DNA of 64,000 bases from Melieria omissa (taxonomy: Eukaryota > Arthropoda > Insecta > Diptera > Ulidiidae), in NCBI GenBank assembly GCA_963971225.1, contig OZ020267.1:6847574-6911573 (forward strand). Direction: 5' to 3'. The notes below the pieces were generated by a model. The model searched no databases. It saw only the letters and a program-made list of their open reading frames with translations, and had not been told where the DNA came from. Numbering within the stretch: position 1 is the first letter of the stretch; every line of letters starts with the position of its first letter. Below are positions 32,170 to 43,240 of the stretch, one piece after another. A program made the translations under genes and the position numbers.

Positions 32170-34200
32170 TTGCCGGAAGGTTGATTTATTTGTTGGTAGA
32201 ACAGAGAAGGACATGCAATCTTAGTTGCATTAAAGTTCAGGAAAGTGATTCTAGTGTTCGATTGGAACTTGTTGTGAACCGATTCATTAAGCTTCTTTAT
32301 TCGGTTGCTGATTGAACACTGTTTTACTATGTCACAGAAGTATCAAAAGTCACTTTTCGAGACCGAGAAACTCACTTTTTGTCAGTAATTCACTATTTGC
32401 CAGAGCTTTGAACTCGTTCTGAACCGATTCATTAAGCTTTTTGATTCGGTTACTCGGTTAAGCAGTGATCTCGTTAAACCCTGAAGTTTGAAAAGTCTGT
32501 ATTACGTACAGAGGAAGTAACTTTTTTCAGGGATCTGAACGTTCAGAATCGACTCATTAAGCCCTTGATTCGATTACTGGTTACTTACACTGTTCGCGTA
32601 AATCACAGAACTATCAAAAGTCACTATTTAATAGATAAGAGAAGTTCACTATTTGTCAGTCCTCTACTGGTTCTGAACCGAATTAATAAGCTTTTTTTCT
32701 GGTTACTAGGTTAAGCAGTGATCTAGTAAAACACAGAAGCATCAAAAGTCACTATTCCATACAGAGGAACTCACTTTTCGCCAAGGTTCTGAACTGGTTC
32801 TGAACCGATTCATTAAACTTTTTGATCCTTTGATTCGGTTACTGGTTACTTACATTGCATCACAGTAGATCACAGAAGTATCTGAAGTCAATATTGGATA
32901 CGAAGCACTTAACTTTTTGCCAGTTCTCTCTACTGATTCTGAACCGATGCATTGAGCTTTTTGATTCGGGTACTGAGCTGAGCACTGTTCGAGTACATCA
33001 CAGAAGTATCAAAAGTCACTGTTAAATACAAAGAAATTCACTTTTCGCCAAGTTTCAAAACAGAGAGCTAACTCTTTTCAGGAATCTAAACTAATTTCGA
33101 ATCGATTCTTTTAACTTTTTGACTCGGTTACTTGTTGAGCACTATTCGAGTGCATCACAGAGGTATCAAAAGACTTTATTATATAAAGAGGAACTCACTT
33201 TACGCGAGGGTTTGGAACTGGTACTGAATCGATTCAATAACTTTTTAATCCGCAGATTCGTTTATTGGTTACTTACACTATTCGAGTACATCAGCGAAGT
33301 ATCAAAAGTTATTATTAGAAATAGAGGAACTAACTTTTTTTAAGAATCTGAACTTGTTCCGATCCTTAACTTTTTAATCATTAACTTTTTAATCCCCAGA
33401 TTCGGTTACTGCTTACTTACATTGTTCGAGTGCATCCCAGAAGTATCAAAAGTCACTATAAAAGAAGAACTTACTGTTTGCCAGGGCTTTGAACTCGTTC
33501 TGAATAGATTTATTACTTTTGATCCCTAGATTCGGTTACTGGTTGTTTATATTATTCGAGTACATCACCGAAATGTCAATTTTGGATCAATTGGTCAAAT
33601 TTTTTATAACATACAGAATAACTAACTTTTTTTAAGGGGCCTGAACTGGTTCTGAATCGATTTCTGATTCGGGCACTTGGTTGAGCACTGTTCGACTACA
33701 TCATAGAAATAGCAGAGGTTTCTATTACATACAGAGGAACTCACTTTTTGTCACGGCTCTTAATTTGCTGTGTCATTAAAGTTTTAGATTCTTTGATTCG
33801 GTTACTGGTTACTTATACTTATCGAGTACATCACCGAAGTATCAAAACAAAGTCACTATTACATACAGAGGTACTCACTTTTCGCCAAAGTTTTGAACTG
33901 GTCCATTCAACTTTTTGATCCCCTGATTCGGTTACTGGTTACTTACATTGTTCGAGTATATCACAGAAGTACAAAAGTTTATATTACATACAGAGGAATT
34001 AAATTTTTGTCAGGTCTCTAAACCTGTTGTGAACCGATTCATTCAACTTTTTGATCCCTTCATTCGGTTACTGATTACTTACACTGTTCGAGTAGATCCC
34101 AGAAGGATCAAAGGTAGTACTTATAGAGGAATAGAGAGTCATTGTTTGTCAGAGTTCTCTGTTGGTTCAGAATCGAATCATTGATATTTTTGGTCCTTTA
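32170..34200. repeat. Diverged tandem array, unit about 133 bp, about 15 copies
   Basis: A phrase GATTCGGTTACTGGTTACTT occurs near 32300, 32440, 32569, 32693, 32830, 32955, 33120, 33250, 33398, 33528, 33667, 33797, 33924 and 34062. It is followed by TTCGAGTACATCACAGAAGT, ATCAAAAGTCACTATTACAT, ACAGAGGAACTCACTTTTTG and TTCTGAACCGATTCATTAA. Copies are clearly diverged, with deletions. Confidence 0.9.
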
Positions 34201-34204
34201 AACA

Positions 34205-35705
34205 GGAAGCGAATCCTTTCAGCGAAAACCAAACCTACGACATTCTCATTTGTCTCTGTCGAACCCAAAAGTGTTTCGATTCAAATTGGCTAAGAACATT
34301 TAAAGCACAAAAATGCAATGTTTCTGCAATTTCTTCGAACAATTCTTTCTGGCATTTTCGAACCAACAAGTCTTTGAGTAGCGGAACTAGATTCATTTGC
34401 CGATTACTGTTGCGTCACACAAATCCAATAACCCAAAAAAAAATCATCAATTCAGAGCAACAAACGAGTCTCGAGAAATGACTTGGCTTGGCTGAAGATG
34501 CTTCAGTGCGCATTAACCACGTGACAAGAAAAATTTTATTTTAAAAGTGGTTTCACTTTAAATTTTGCGCTCATATCAGCGAATGCAATTTCAGCTGTTA
34601 CAGCAAAACAAACAAAATGGCGCCAACAATAGGAAAATCGAAAAAAAAAAAAATTGAAAATGAAAAGAGAAAATGGCGAAGCCAACCAGAAGCAGCGGGC
34701 ACTCAATAAAGTTAACCAACGCCAACGAAAAACCCAATGAATGCGAATGAAGCCAAAAGCAAAACGAACGGAATTGAAAACATAAAGTCATACAACAACA
34801 AAACTGCAAACAACAACAACGAAGGAATGAAAGCAGCATTGCTGATTTAGTGTCGCTGCGCTCGTCCTTTTCGCGGCTGCTTAAGTCAAATGACATCAGC
34901 GTCGACGTGCGACACGCTTATCGAATTACAGTGCAGCCGACAGAAGTGTTGCGGTGTCAAAACAACAACAGATAATAACACAAGAGCAAAACAAAAGTCT
35001 GTAAGCGTCCGGCGACTGGGTCAGCCATTTGCCGGTCTGCTGTCTCTTCATTATAGTAAAAAAATAAAAATAAAACAACAAGTCAAACACAGAAAATGCA
35101 TCCTGCAAGGAGGGCAGCAGCCAGCGCAGCGTTACGTGGCCGGCAGCCAAATGAAATTGCATTCACTTTGGCTGCCACTCACCGCAAGTGTGTGTGTGAG
35201 TGTGTTGGACGCTTTAAGGATGCGCTGACGCGGCAAAAGGACGCGTCGACACAGTGCACTTTGCACTTGGACTTGATTGAACCAGTGTCGACTGCTGCCT
35301 GGGATTGTTTCGCTGTTTTGTTGCTGAGCTAACGGCAGCTTGGCCCGAGGTAGCCCGACGCATGTTTGCGTGTGGCCGCAGCTTTTGTGCTGCGCTGGCG
35401 TTTTTGTGCTCCTGCTGACTGAATGTTTACATCAAGGTCACGCCGTGTGCGTGTGTGTGTGTGTGGGGGGGAGGAAATGAAATTGCGAAAACGCTTCGAA
35501 CAATCAGCTGGCGGGTAGAAGTGCAAAATTGCTGTAATGTTATTTTTAAGGAATGAGATAAGTGTTGAAAGATTGAACTCGATTTTGCTGTGAACTGCAG
35601 TCTGTCTTCGTGTTGATGTGACAGTGAGTCCAAATTATGGGATGACATTTTCTGCAAGTTGCTTAAAGGCTGTGAGAGCACTTTACTGCAGATTATATGG
35701 AATCA
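34205..35705. other. GC-richer single-copy block
   Basis: The stretch 34840-35130 reads like fly 5' untranslated DNA (ACAACAACAGATAATAAC) and has a GT run plus seven G at 35449-35472. The frames on both strands overlap, and no start with good context leads into a long non-repetitive frame. No gene is called. Confidence 0.3.
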
Positions 35706-36345
35706 AACGCTTGATTTAAGATTGAAGATTGATGCAAGAGTGAAGAACTCTTAGTGAGGCAGATAAAGTGAGGAAAATGGCAGTGAATAGGAAACATGCT
35801 AAAAAACTACCATCTAGCATCGGAAGAATGACGCTTGACTGGAACTTGCAAGGGAGTAGAAATCGCAAATGACCCAAAAATATCTAAAGATGGTTGTTTC
35901 TATGCGAACTAACATGAGATGTTGACATTGCAAGAATAAAAGCTCCAAATTGAGTCATAGGGATAAGCCTTCTTGGGGCCGTATGTTCCAAAATGGGTTG
36001 ATTAACAAATATATGGGATTAAACATACTTACTTCATTGGCTATAACAACCTGGGATTTTGCATATGGGATTAGGTTCTCGATTCAATATTCAAAAGGCA
36101 TTGTGTTAGAATACTGTGTAAAGAAAAGATTAAAATTCTAAGTCATCTATAGACATCTATGATGATGTGAAGAAAACTCTAGAACATATTATTCTTCACA
36201 ATGACGTTGTGTTTTGCAGTAGTTGACGATGGATGAGCTTGAATGTCGGGCTGGATATGAGGGAAAGCCGAGAAACAAAATAAATGTAACGTATGTAAGT
36301 AGTCTTTCGAGCACCAAATGCTGATTTGAACAACAAGAATCAGAC
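35706..36345. other. Spacer, nothing recognised
   Basis: AT-rich, non-repetitive. Short frames only. Confidence 0.3.
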
Positions 36346-36349
36346 GCTG

Positions 36350-36501
36350 GCAAAGGTATTCAATGCCGTCTTTGGAAGTCGACGGCGAGTAGGGAGACCA
36401 TGGAAGACTCCCTTCTTCAGGCAAAGATGCTTGAAAAGAAATTTTCGGTAAGCCGTAACCCGGTAGCCAGTTGTTCTGTCCAGTTAAGTGTTAGTAAGTA
36501 A
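36350..36501 (+). mobile_element. 3' fragment of the RTE-type LINE
   Basis: CGCTGGCAAAGGT, GGAAGTCGACGGCGAG and GGTAAGCCGTAACCCGGTAG then TGTCCAGTTAAG correspond in order to 11186-11410 of the LINE at 10310-11420, with an internal deletion. It ends in a TAAGTGTTAGTAAG-like tail. It is a dead fragment. Confidence 0.75.
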
Positions 36502-36700
36502 CATTTGAATGCAACGATTACATTTCTGGCTCTATTGAAGGAAAAAGGCAAGTGTGTTGGTATTTTAGAGGGTCTTTTTCGTTATGAATTTGCAAGTATT
36601 GTAGGTTTTAGTTTCCTTTCAACGTTACAACATAGAAAAGACTATATATTTTTTTTTACTATTCGAGCCAACACGCAGGGGATATTTCTTCCTTTGTCAA
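36502..36700. other. Spacer
   Basis: AT-rich. Nothing recognised. Confidence 0.3.
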
Positions 36701-36890
36701 CCCTTTTGCTACAGGCTTTTACTTAGGAAAGTTAATTTTAAATATATCGATTTATTCTCCTTTTTGGTTATATCAACAACATTCCATCATAATTTTTTAA
36801 ATTTTTTTAAATTTAATTTTTGTTACTGGACCCTGTTTTATAGAGTGTTGTCATATGACAGCAATCATAGTGTTGTAGATTTCAAAATTA
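36701..36890. mobile_element. TTAA-type miniature element, family B, truncated copy
   Basis: Starts CCCTTTTGCTACAGG after TCAA (decayed TTAA). It matches the reverse complement of the right half of 29865-30396, including ATCGATTTATTCTC, GGTTATATCAA and the palindrome GTTGTCATATGACAGC at about 36847. The other end is missing. Confidence 0.75.
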
Positions 36891-38360
36891 CTAATGGAAG
36901 GAATGGTGTTGGTTCCGGAAGAGAATCGGAAACAGACAACCAAGCTTCGGTTATGCTCTCATTAAGCGTGAATACGTTGTGACACATAGACAAATTCTTA
37001 GTCTCAATATTCGTTTCCCTGCCCCCTACCTGACTTCAATTCCATTACAACAAGGTGCCACATTCATCGAAAAAAAAACAAAGAAACAGCTGCGTTGTGT
37101 CAAATGTCAAATGCCGCAGATGTCATAGGAATTTGTTGCTTTCGAATTTTTCCTATGAATCGACAAAGTGTCTGTTATCGTTTTAGCTCTAAGGCGACCA
37201 TCAAGTGGAATTTACGCAAACAGCTAAATAACAACAACAGCAACACCAACAACAAGACCAATAATAATGGCCACAGCAACATAAACTGACTTACTGACGA
37301 CTGCAACAGTAATAAAAACAGTAACAGCAACAGAACTAACGGCAACAACAACAAGAACAGCAACGAACAGCAAAACCAAACAGGCTGAGGAAAATCTGCT
37401 TGCACACTAATGGCGCAAGTAATAATAGGAAAATTAAATTACAACTTGCAGCAGCAACAACAACAACTCCAACCATAACAACAGCTGTAGGAGAAAGAGT
37501 GTCCGTTACTTGGGATGGGATACGCAGGAATTGTTGTTGTTGTTGTTTGTTGCATGCATTTATGTTTTGATAACGACTGCAAACACACAAACAAATAAAA
37601 GCAGCAAACTTGGCAACGGACGCAACGATAGCGACAACTATCACAATAACAACAACAACAACGAGTACAGCGACGGCAACGATGACAAAAGGCGACAACA
37701 CAACAATGTCGAGCAAGAATTTTTAATTGCAAATTGTTGCAATTTAAATAGTTGCAACAGCAACAACAACAACAACAACGCAGCAATATTAACACAAACT
37801 TAAAAACAACAACCATCACACCGAGAAGTGAAAGAACAGCAGCAGTTGATGAACAACAACAACAACAACAACAAACACGACCACTATCGCCGCCAATCAT
37901 TGGCAACGGCCATAAAAGCGACCGTTGCTGCTAATGCGGAAAGCAATTGAAGTGTTAATGTGTGCGCGCACCTTAAGCCCATTTAATGGCTTATTAGGCA
38001 GCGGCATAAAACTGCCACCAACAGCAACAATAACAACAACAACTACAACGGCATAAGGCACCACATCGACAGCATTTGCAGCATCTGCTGCTGAGGTTAT
38101 TAGGAGACAATTGCAACGGACAATTGCCGCTGATTGAAGAGGCTCTTTGAATTTGTTGTTGTTATTGTTGTTGTTGTTGGAAAGCACTATACGGCCGTAA
38201 AAATAAATCAATTTATGATGCAGTGTCGCGGTCAACTAATTGCCGGCCCGGTGCTCTATGGAAATTCGCACCGAGCGGCGCGTAACACCGGTAAACAGTT
38301 GGCGACGATTGGCCTGAGTGCTCGTATTTTGTTTGTCTATTGATTTGAGTGCCGATTTGT
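36891..38360. other. Single-copy block dominated by CAA/CAG tracts
   Basis: CAA-rich runs occur at 37235-37360, 37445-37470, 37630-37665, 37755-37785, 37850-37875 and 38020-38045, with GTT runs at 38150-38180. The minus-strand frames 37716-37336 and 37906-37439 are Val/Leu/Cys-rich readings of these tracts. No exon supported. Confidence 0.35.
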
Positions 38361-38399
38361 GGTGCCATGAAAAGTAAGTGACGTGCCGCTATTTACAAT

Positions 38400-38680
38400 A
38401 AAAGTTTTCTTACATTGCTGCGAAATGTTGAGGTTGACAGGTGGAAGGAAATCTGAAGGAAATATAAAACATTTTGAAATGGTAAGGCGACGATGTTCGG
38501 TTAGGTTTGGTTGGAGTGTTAGCTTAGGGAGCTCAGATATACCAGACTTGGCATTCTTTGAGAGAACTCTTGACTACAGAACCCTCGACGCTTTTGACTA
38601 GTACAATGGTTCAAAATGGACTGAGTACTATGGAAGGCTTGTAGCCTTCCTGCCCACCCTCAAGAAATAACACAACTCCG
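38400..38680 (+). mobile_element. LINE 3'-end remnant
   Basis: AGTACAATGGTTCAAAATGG, GACTGAGTACTATGGAAGGC and TTGTAG at 38600-38650 match 60277-60320 (AGTACAATGGTCCGAATAG, ACTGAGTGCTATAGAAGGC), which is the 3' end of the LINE at 59400-60355. The upstream part is too decayed to assign. Confidence 0.45.
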
Positions 38681-38739
38681 GCTAAAATTGGGAAGCCATT
38701 GAGACTGCCTTATGAAGCGCTTATATTGGTGCTTGACAG

Positions 38740-40040
38740 ACATGTCAGATGCACCAACCAATAGTCCCCAAGATGACGAAGTCTCTCCCGGCCCTTAAGC
38801 AAGGGTTTTATGCTATAAGGGTTCATCCAAATGCAGGAGACATCCTGGAGATCTGCCCTGAAGGAGCGCGTTTGTCGAAGTGCGATCGTACGCATTGTAT
38901 TGTAGGGGCCCAAGCGACATATTTGCGACTATTTCGCTAATCCAGTTTGAGTTTCTAATGCTACCAAGCAAACTAAGCAGGACTATCGATTATATCCCTC
39001 TTGATCAGTGAGAAATTGTTTTGCCACAAGGATTTATTCAAATGCATAGACGAGAGCTTTTGTCAAGGTTCGATGCGACACGATCCATAAGATTCGTTTA
39101 GTTGGGATCTAAGCAGCATATTTTCCACTTAAGCTAATACTTACAGATCCAGTTTGAGTTTCTAACGCAGTAACCTAGACAGCACTACCGGTTAGATTCC
39201 TCGAGATCGGAGGATCTAGATCATTCTGGATGAGACATGTCTGCAGACATAACTTAGAAGAGAGCGTTTGGCAAGGTTCGATGCGATACAATCCATGCAA
39301 CATGTTTAGTTGGGGTCTAGTCAGCATATTTGCTACTTAAGCTAATACTTACAGATCCAGTCTGACAGTAACGCAGTAACCAACACAGAACTGTCGGTTA
39401 GACTCTCCTAGATCAGGGAATCTACACCATTCTGGATGAGACATGTGTGCAGACCTCACTTTAAGAAGAGTTATTGGCATGGTTCGATGCGATATGGAAC
39501 GATCCATAAGACACGTTTAGTTGTGGTCTAAGCAGCACTTAAGCTAATACCTACAGATCCAGTTTGATTTTCTAGATCAGGGAATCTAGACCATTCTGGA
39601 TGAGACATGCCTGAGGACCTGACTTCAAGGACAGCAATTGGTAAGGTTCGATGCGATACGATATATGCGCCAACTTTAGTTGGGGTCTACGCAGCAGACT
39701 TGCCACTTTACTCTTTCGAAAAGGAGTTTAATTTTAAAATCCAAAATAATTTTGGTAGAAAAGTTCCCATGCTATGAAATTTGGGACTAGAAAACTATGT
39801 TGCATACTCACAAATTCCTCTCTCAAATTATCCTTTTATCCGAGGACATATAATTCGAATAAATATTTTGCTTGGATCATGAGATCTGATTAATTGTTTC
39901 GCAGGAGTAAAAAAAAAACTTGTTGGAGTTAAAGGGGTTAAACGAATACTATCTAATGAGTTTTTGACGCAGCTGAGTAAACTACAGGCTAGATTCCTCT
40001 TGATCAGGGGATCTGTACCATTCGGCTACTCTCATCTCCC
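38740..40040. repeat. Tandem array, unit about 205 bp, interrupted by a TTAA element
   Basis: AAGGTTCGATGCGATACGAT-type phrases occur near 39066, 39271, 39478 and 39641, with an earlier relative near 38878. Each is followed by TTTAGTTGGGGTCTA, AGCAGCATATTT and CCACTTAAGCTAATAC, then TTACAGATCCAGTTTGA. Next come TTTCTAACGCAGTAACC, GATCATTCTGGATGAGACAT and a return to the start. The last unit is split at its CCACTTAA by the element at 39711-39937 and resumes at 39942. Confidence 0.85.
39711..39937. mobile_element. TTAA-flanked miniature element, family C copy 2 (reverse)
   Basis: Flanked by TTTA (39707-39710, decayed) and TTAA (39938-39941). It is the reverse complement homologue of 28826-29062. 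The host satellite units next to it have CCACTTAAGC where this element sits, so the empty site is directly visible. Confidence 0.85.
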
Positions 40041-40500
40041 AGAGAATTCCAGGACATAAAAGATGAATAAAAGATGCACGCTCCGAGCGTTGCCACATCT
40101 TGGCCAGTCTTCTCAGTTGTAGTTAGTCAAACCTCTACTTCTCTTTAATTTACTTTTCAAGGGAACAAAGAACATAGTTGGAAAGAGCAAAGACCCCTTA
40201 CCCCATTCAAATCTTCGTGCCATAAATCTTCCTATTTCATCTAACTTTTTCATAGATAAAGTGCAATGATCTCAATGATTGAGTTTTGAGAAAGATCTTT
40301 GGCTTTCCAGCTTCTCCTCAGAGAAAGCATTGTCCAGTCCAGCGAGCTTGTGTACTCTACAGTTTTTTAAAATGTTCTTATCTCCTTATACCCCACAAGG
40401 TGAGTATGAAGCTACCAGGCAGTCACGTTGAGTGATTTGTTACGGTCATCTTTTTGCTATAAAAAAAGCATTCAGATCTCTGAAATTTGTTTATCTCTGC
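40041..40500. other. Spacer, nothing recognised
   Basis: Mixed composition. No repeat or gene identified. Confidence 0.3.
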
Positions 40501-40507
40501 GATTGGA

Positions 40508-41156
40508 CAGTGTTGCCATATCAGGAGATATCCTCCTGTATTTAGGAGATTCTTGGGCTTTTAGGAGAATTTTTAGGAGGAAGAATTGTTTCAGAGAAAG
40601 TTTGGGACATTTGTATTTTATGTTAGGGGATTTTACGCATCCTTAGTGGATTTTGGTGAGATTTTCGGATAACAAAGTATGATATATTGGGAACATTGGC
40701 AACAAAATATATTCTGGCAACTGTTTTAATGTGTAAAAAATTTGTAAGCTTAAAAAATTCTATCTCGTTTTCGCATATTGCTGTCACTAAAATCACGAAA
40801 TCCCGCCAAAATTTCACTTTTTTGTTTAATTTATTTGTTATATGTTTTGTTTTTGTTAACCCTTTCCGTCATGAAAAAAAATCCGTTCTGTATGAATTGT
40901 ATGGGCTGTAGTCCAATATATTAGACATTGTGACTGAAAGGGTTACATTTTTGTTGTTAGGCTGAAGATAATTAAAACGGCTGCATTGAAAAAACTTATA
41001 TGTATACATTTATTTTTTTTAGGAAAAATTTAATTTCTTGAATATTACTGAAATCATAAAAAAATTTTAGGAGGTTTTTTTTACTTTTAGGAGGAAATTT
41101 CAGTATGTTTTTTTTAAGATTTGGGAGAAAGTCATTTCAGGTATCTGGCAACACTG
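40508..41156. mobile_element. hAT-like miniature element, second copy
   Basis: Ends CAGTGTTGCCATATC and GGTATCTGGCAACACTG. Flanked by CGATTGGA (40500-40507) and CGACTGGA (41157-41164), an 8-bp duplication with one difference. The body aligns with 15488-16033 (TTAGGAGATTCTTGG, AATTTTTAGGA, GGGAGAAAGTCATTTCAGG). It carries an inserted 83-bp TTAA element at 40860-40942 that copy 1 lacks. Confidence 0.9.
40860..40942. mobile_element. Very short TTAA-flanked element, 83 bp, family D
   Basis: Flanked by TTAA (40856-40859) and TTAC (40943-40946). The ends CCCTTTCCGTCA and TGACTGAAAGGG are inverted with one mismatch. Inserted within the hAT-like copy at 40508-41156. The uninterrupted sequence is seen at about 15830-15850. 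Confidence 0.8.
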
Positions 41157-41159
41157 CGA

Positions 41160-41475
41160 CTGGAAGTCATAAACCTGGATAATTTTTGAAAAATTGTTTA
41201 TTTTTACAAATATTTTTTGGAGCTTTTTTAATAAATATTTTAAGCAGCAAAAACTTTATTCAGAGCTCTAACCGATTGCAAATCTAATCTTTTCTTTTTG
41301 AAAAGTAAAATTTGTATAAATAATTGTAACACAATTTTATATTTAAAAAAATTTGCGAATAACAAAACTTGTTAGTGAAATGAATAAAAGTTTTATTGTA
41401 AATAATTGAAAGACGTTTTAAAGCTCATCAATTTAATCGAAATTAATCGAAATAAATAATTTTTGCGCATGATTT
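41160..41475. other. AT-rich spacer
   Basis: Poly-A/T-rich. Nothing recognised. Confidence 0.35.
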
Positions 41476-42240
41476 TCGTCGATTCACCGCCAAGCAGCGA
41501 GCACCCAACAACAAATTGTACGCGCCGCTCACGACCAATTTTGGACAATTGTTGCGGCGCAACAGCCGCAAACAGCTGACAACAAACAGTAAACAGTTGT
41601 GTCATGAATTATGGCACACCACGACCGGCTGCCGCTCGGCGGATGCCATCTCGTTGCGGCCGTCGTTTATAACTTGGAAAACAGCAGCGACGTCGGCTAC
41701 GGCGGCAGCTCGTTGCCTGAAAGGCGAAATCCGATAGCTGCCAAGTGTCGGGTAGCGGCACATGTGCGGCAGCAGCAGCAGCAGCTGAATGCAATTTGTC
41801 AGTCGGTCACCGCTGCCGCTGTCCAAATACGGCCGGCCGGTGCAGCGGCCGGTGAGTGGACGCCGTGCGGCTGTCAGCCAGTGCGGCAATTGCGCGTGCG
41901 CGCATTTATGATGATCGGCCGCGTGGAGCGGCGCGATGCTTCCTTTTGGTCGGCCATTGTGTTGCATGCAGCCAAAGTGAAAGATGTTCAATGCGCGTTG
42001 CGCTCGTTGCTGTTATTTTTGTTGTTGTTGTTTTGTTGTGCGCATGCGTGCCGTTATGGTTTATTAAATGCGTTTCGAAAGTGCATTTCCATGTTCGGCG
42101 AGATTGATGAGAAAAATTGATTTATCCCGGTTTGTCGTAAACAATTATTGGCCGCTGCGGCTGCGCTCGGCATTTGCGGGCATTGTTTGTCAAATTTACC
42201 GCTATTAAAATGGTTATAAAAAGGGTTGCTGTGGTATGGA
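41476..42240. other. GC-richer single-copy block
   Basis: Non-repetitive, GC-rich, with a CAGCAGCAGCAGCAGC run at 41768-41785 and GTT tracts near 42018. The plus frame 41611-42120 (about 169 codons) is the longest, but a minus frame 41991-41602 overlaps most of it. Its peptide shows no domain and shifts from Ala/Gln-rich to a Leu/Cys run made by the GTT tract. Coding is not supported. Confidence 0.3.
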
Positions 42241-42404
42241 ATGACAGCTGGAGATTTTTTTTAGAGGGATTTTCTTTGACATATTGGAAGATGGGTTTTA
42301 GTTTTCTTAGTTTGATAAGGCAATGTTTGTTGTGGTTCGGAAAGTGTTAGGAGAACTTACAGGGACAAGAAAACTTCTTGGAGCTGTTGGATCAATAAGG
42401 AGTC

Positions 42405-42554
42405 CAGTGCTGCATACAGGATTTTATTTGGGAGGAGGGGGGGGCTTGAGTAGACTACAAATTTTGAGCTGAATACCATTCAAAACCATATTTTGTACCA
42501 GCAATTTTTTTAAATGGGTTTGGACCCCCAAAACCTCCTCTGTGTGCGCCACTG
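42405..42554. mobile_element. Short hAT-like element, type 2, second copy
   Basis: Starts CAGTGCTGCATACAGG and ends CTGTGTGCGCCACTG. Body phrases TTGAGCTGAATACC, AAAACCATATTTTG and ACCCCCAAAACC match 29377-29518. Flanks AAGGAGTC and CAGAGGTC agree at 5 of 8, so the duplication is weak. Confidence 0.6.
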
Positions 42555-42659
42555 CAGAGGTCCGTAATATATATCAGACTTAAGAAGAAGAAGGTTGGCG
42601 AAATTTACTGAATGATGGGAGAACTTATAGAAACTTACTTAGAACTTACTTGCCGCTAA

Positions 42660-43139
42660 CCCATTGCTGCCTAATGGGTAAAATTTTACCCATGAAAACT
42701 GACTTTTAAAACAAATCACAGAAAAGTTCGAGGTAGAGATATTTCAAAATTATTGATAGGGATGGTGGGGTAAAGATGGAACTACCTTAGTCTAGAGGAG
42801 GTCACCCCAAAAATTCCGCCATCTCGCTAGAGTTACCAGACTCCAAAAATTGTGAATTTTCCGGAGCTGGAAAATTTGGCGAAACGTAGTGGCTCTAGAA
42901 CCTCGCAATAATCTGCCTCCTAACTCACCTGTAAAAAATACTTCTTTTGTTCACGTGAAAAAAGTATGGAAAAATGCTACCATTGCTGCCTTATGGGTAC
43001 AAAATACCCAATGAATATCTTAGCAATGTGCAGAGATAGAAAGCTGAAATTCTGTTTCTGATCATTTTGGGTCAATTCCAGGCCGTGTATGAAATTTTAT
43101 CAAAATCGTATGGGCGGAACTGGACCCGGCAGTAATGGG
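42660..43139. mobile_element. TTAA-type miniature element, family F
   Basis: 480 bp between CTAA (42656-42659, decayed) and TTAA (43140-43143). The ends CCCATTGCTGCC and GGCAGTAATGGG are inverted with one mismatch. The phrase CATTGCTGCCTAATGGGTA with a following TTTTACCC palindrome at 42663 recurs at about 42983 (CATTGCTGCCTTATGGGTAC). Non-coding. Confidence 0.75.
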
Positions 43140-43240
43140 TTAAGGGCATCTAGGTTCCAGTCGAGTCTGAGTCACGAAGCAGTAACTGAACTATCGAATC
43201 TGTTAATCTCCATTAACAGATCTAAACGAATTTTATTATA

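Noticed and set aside
37336..37906. 126- and 155-codon minus frames
   Set aside because: Val/Leu/Cys-rich readings of CAA repeats in different phases.
41602..42120. 169-codon plus frame in a GC-rich block
   Set aside because: It overlaps a 129-codon minus frame, has no domain, and includes a Leu/Cys run created by a GTT tract.
43196..43220. Hairpin CTGTTAATCTCCATTAACAG next to the mariner as a terminator or element end
   Set aside because: It lies outside the TA flank, is a short isolated palindrome, and has no partner or further support.
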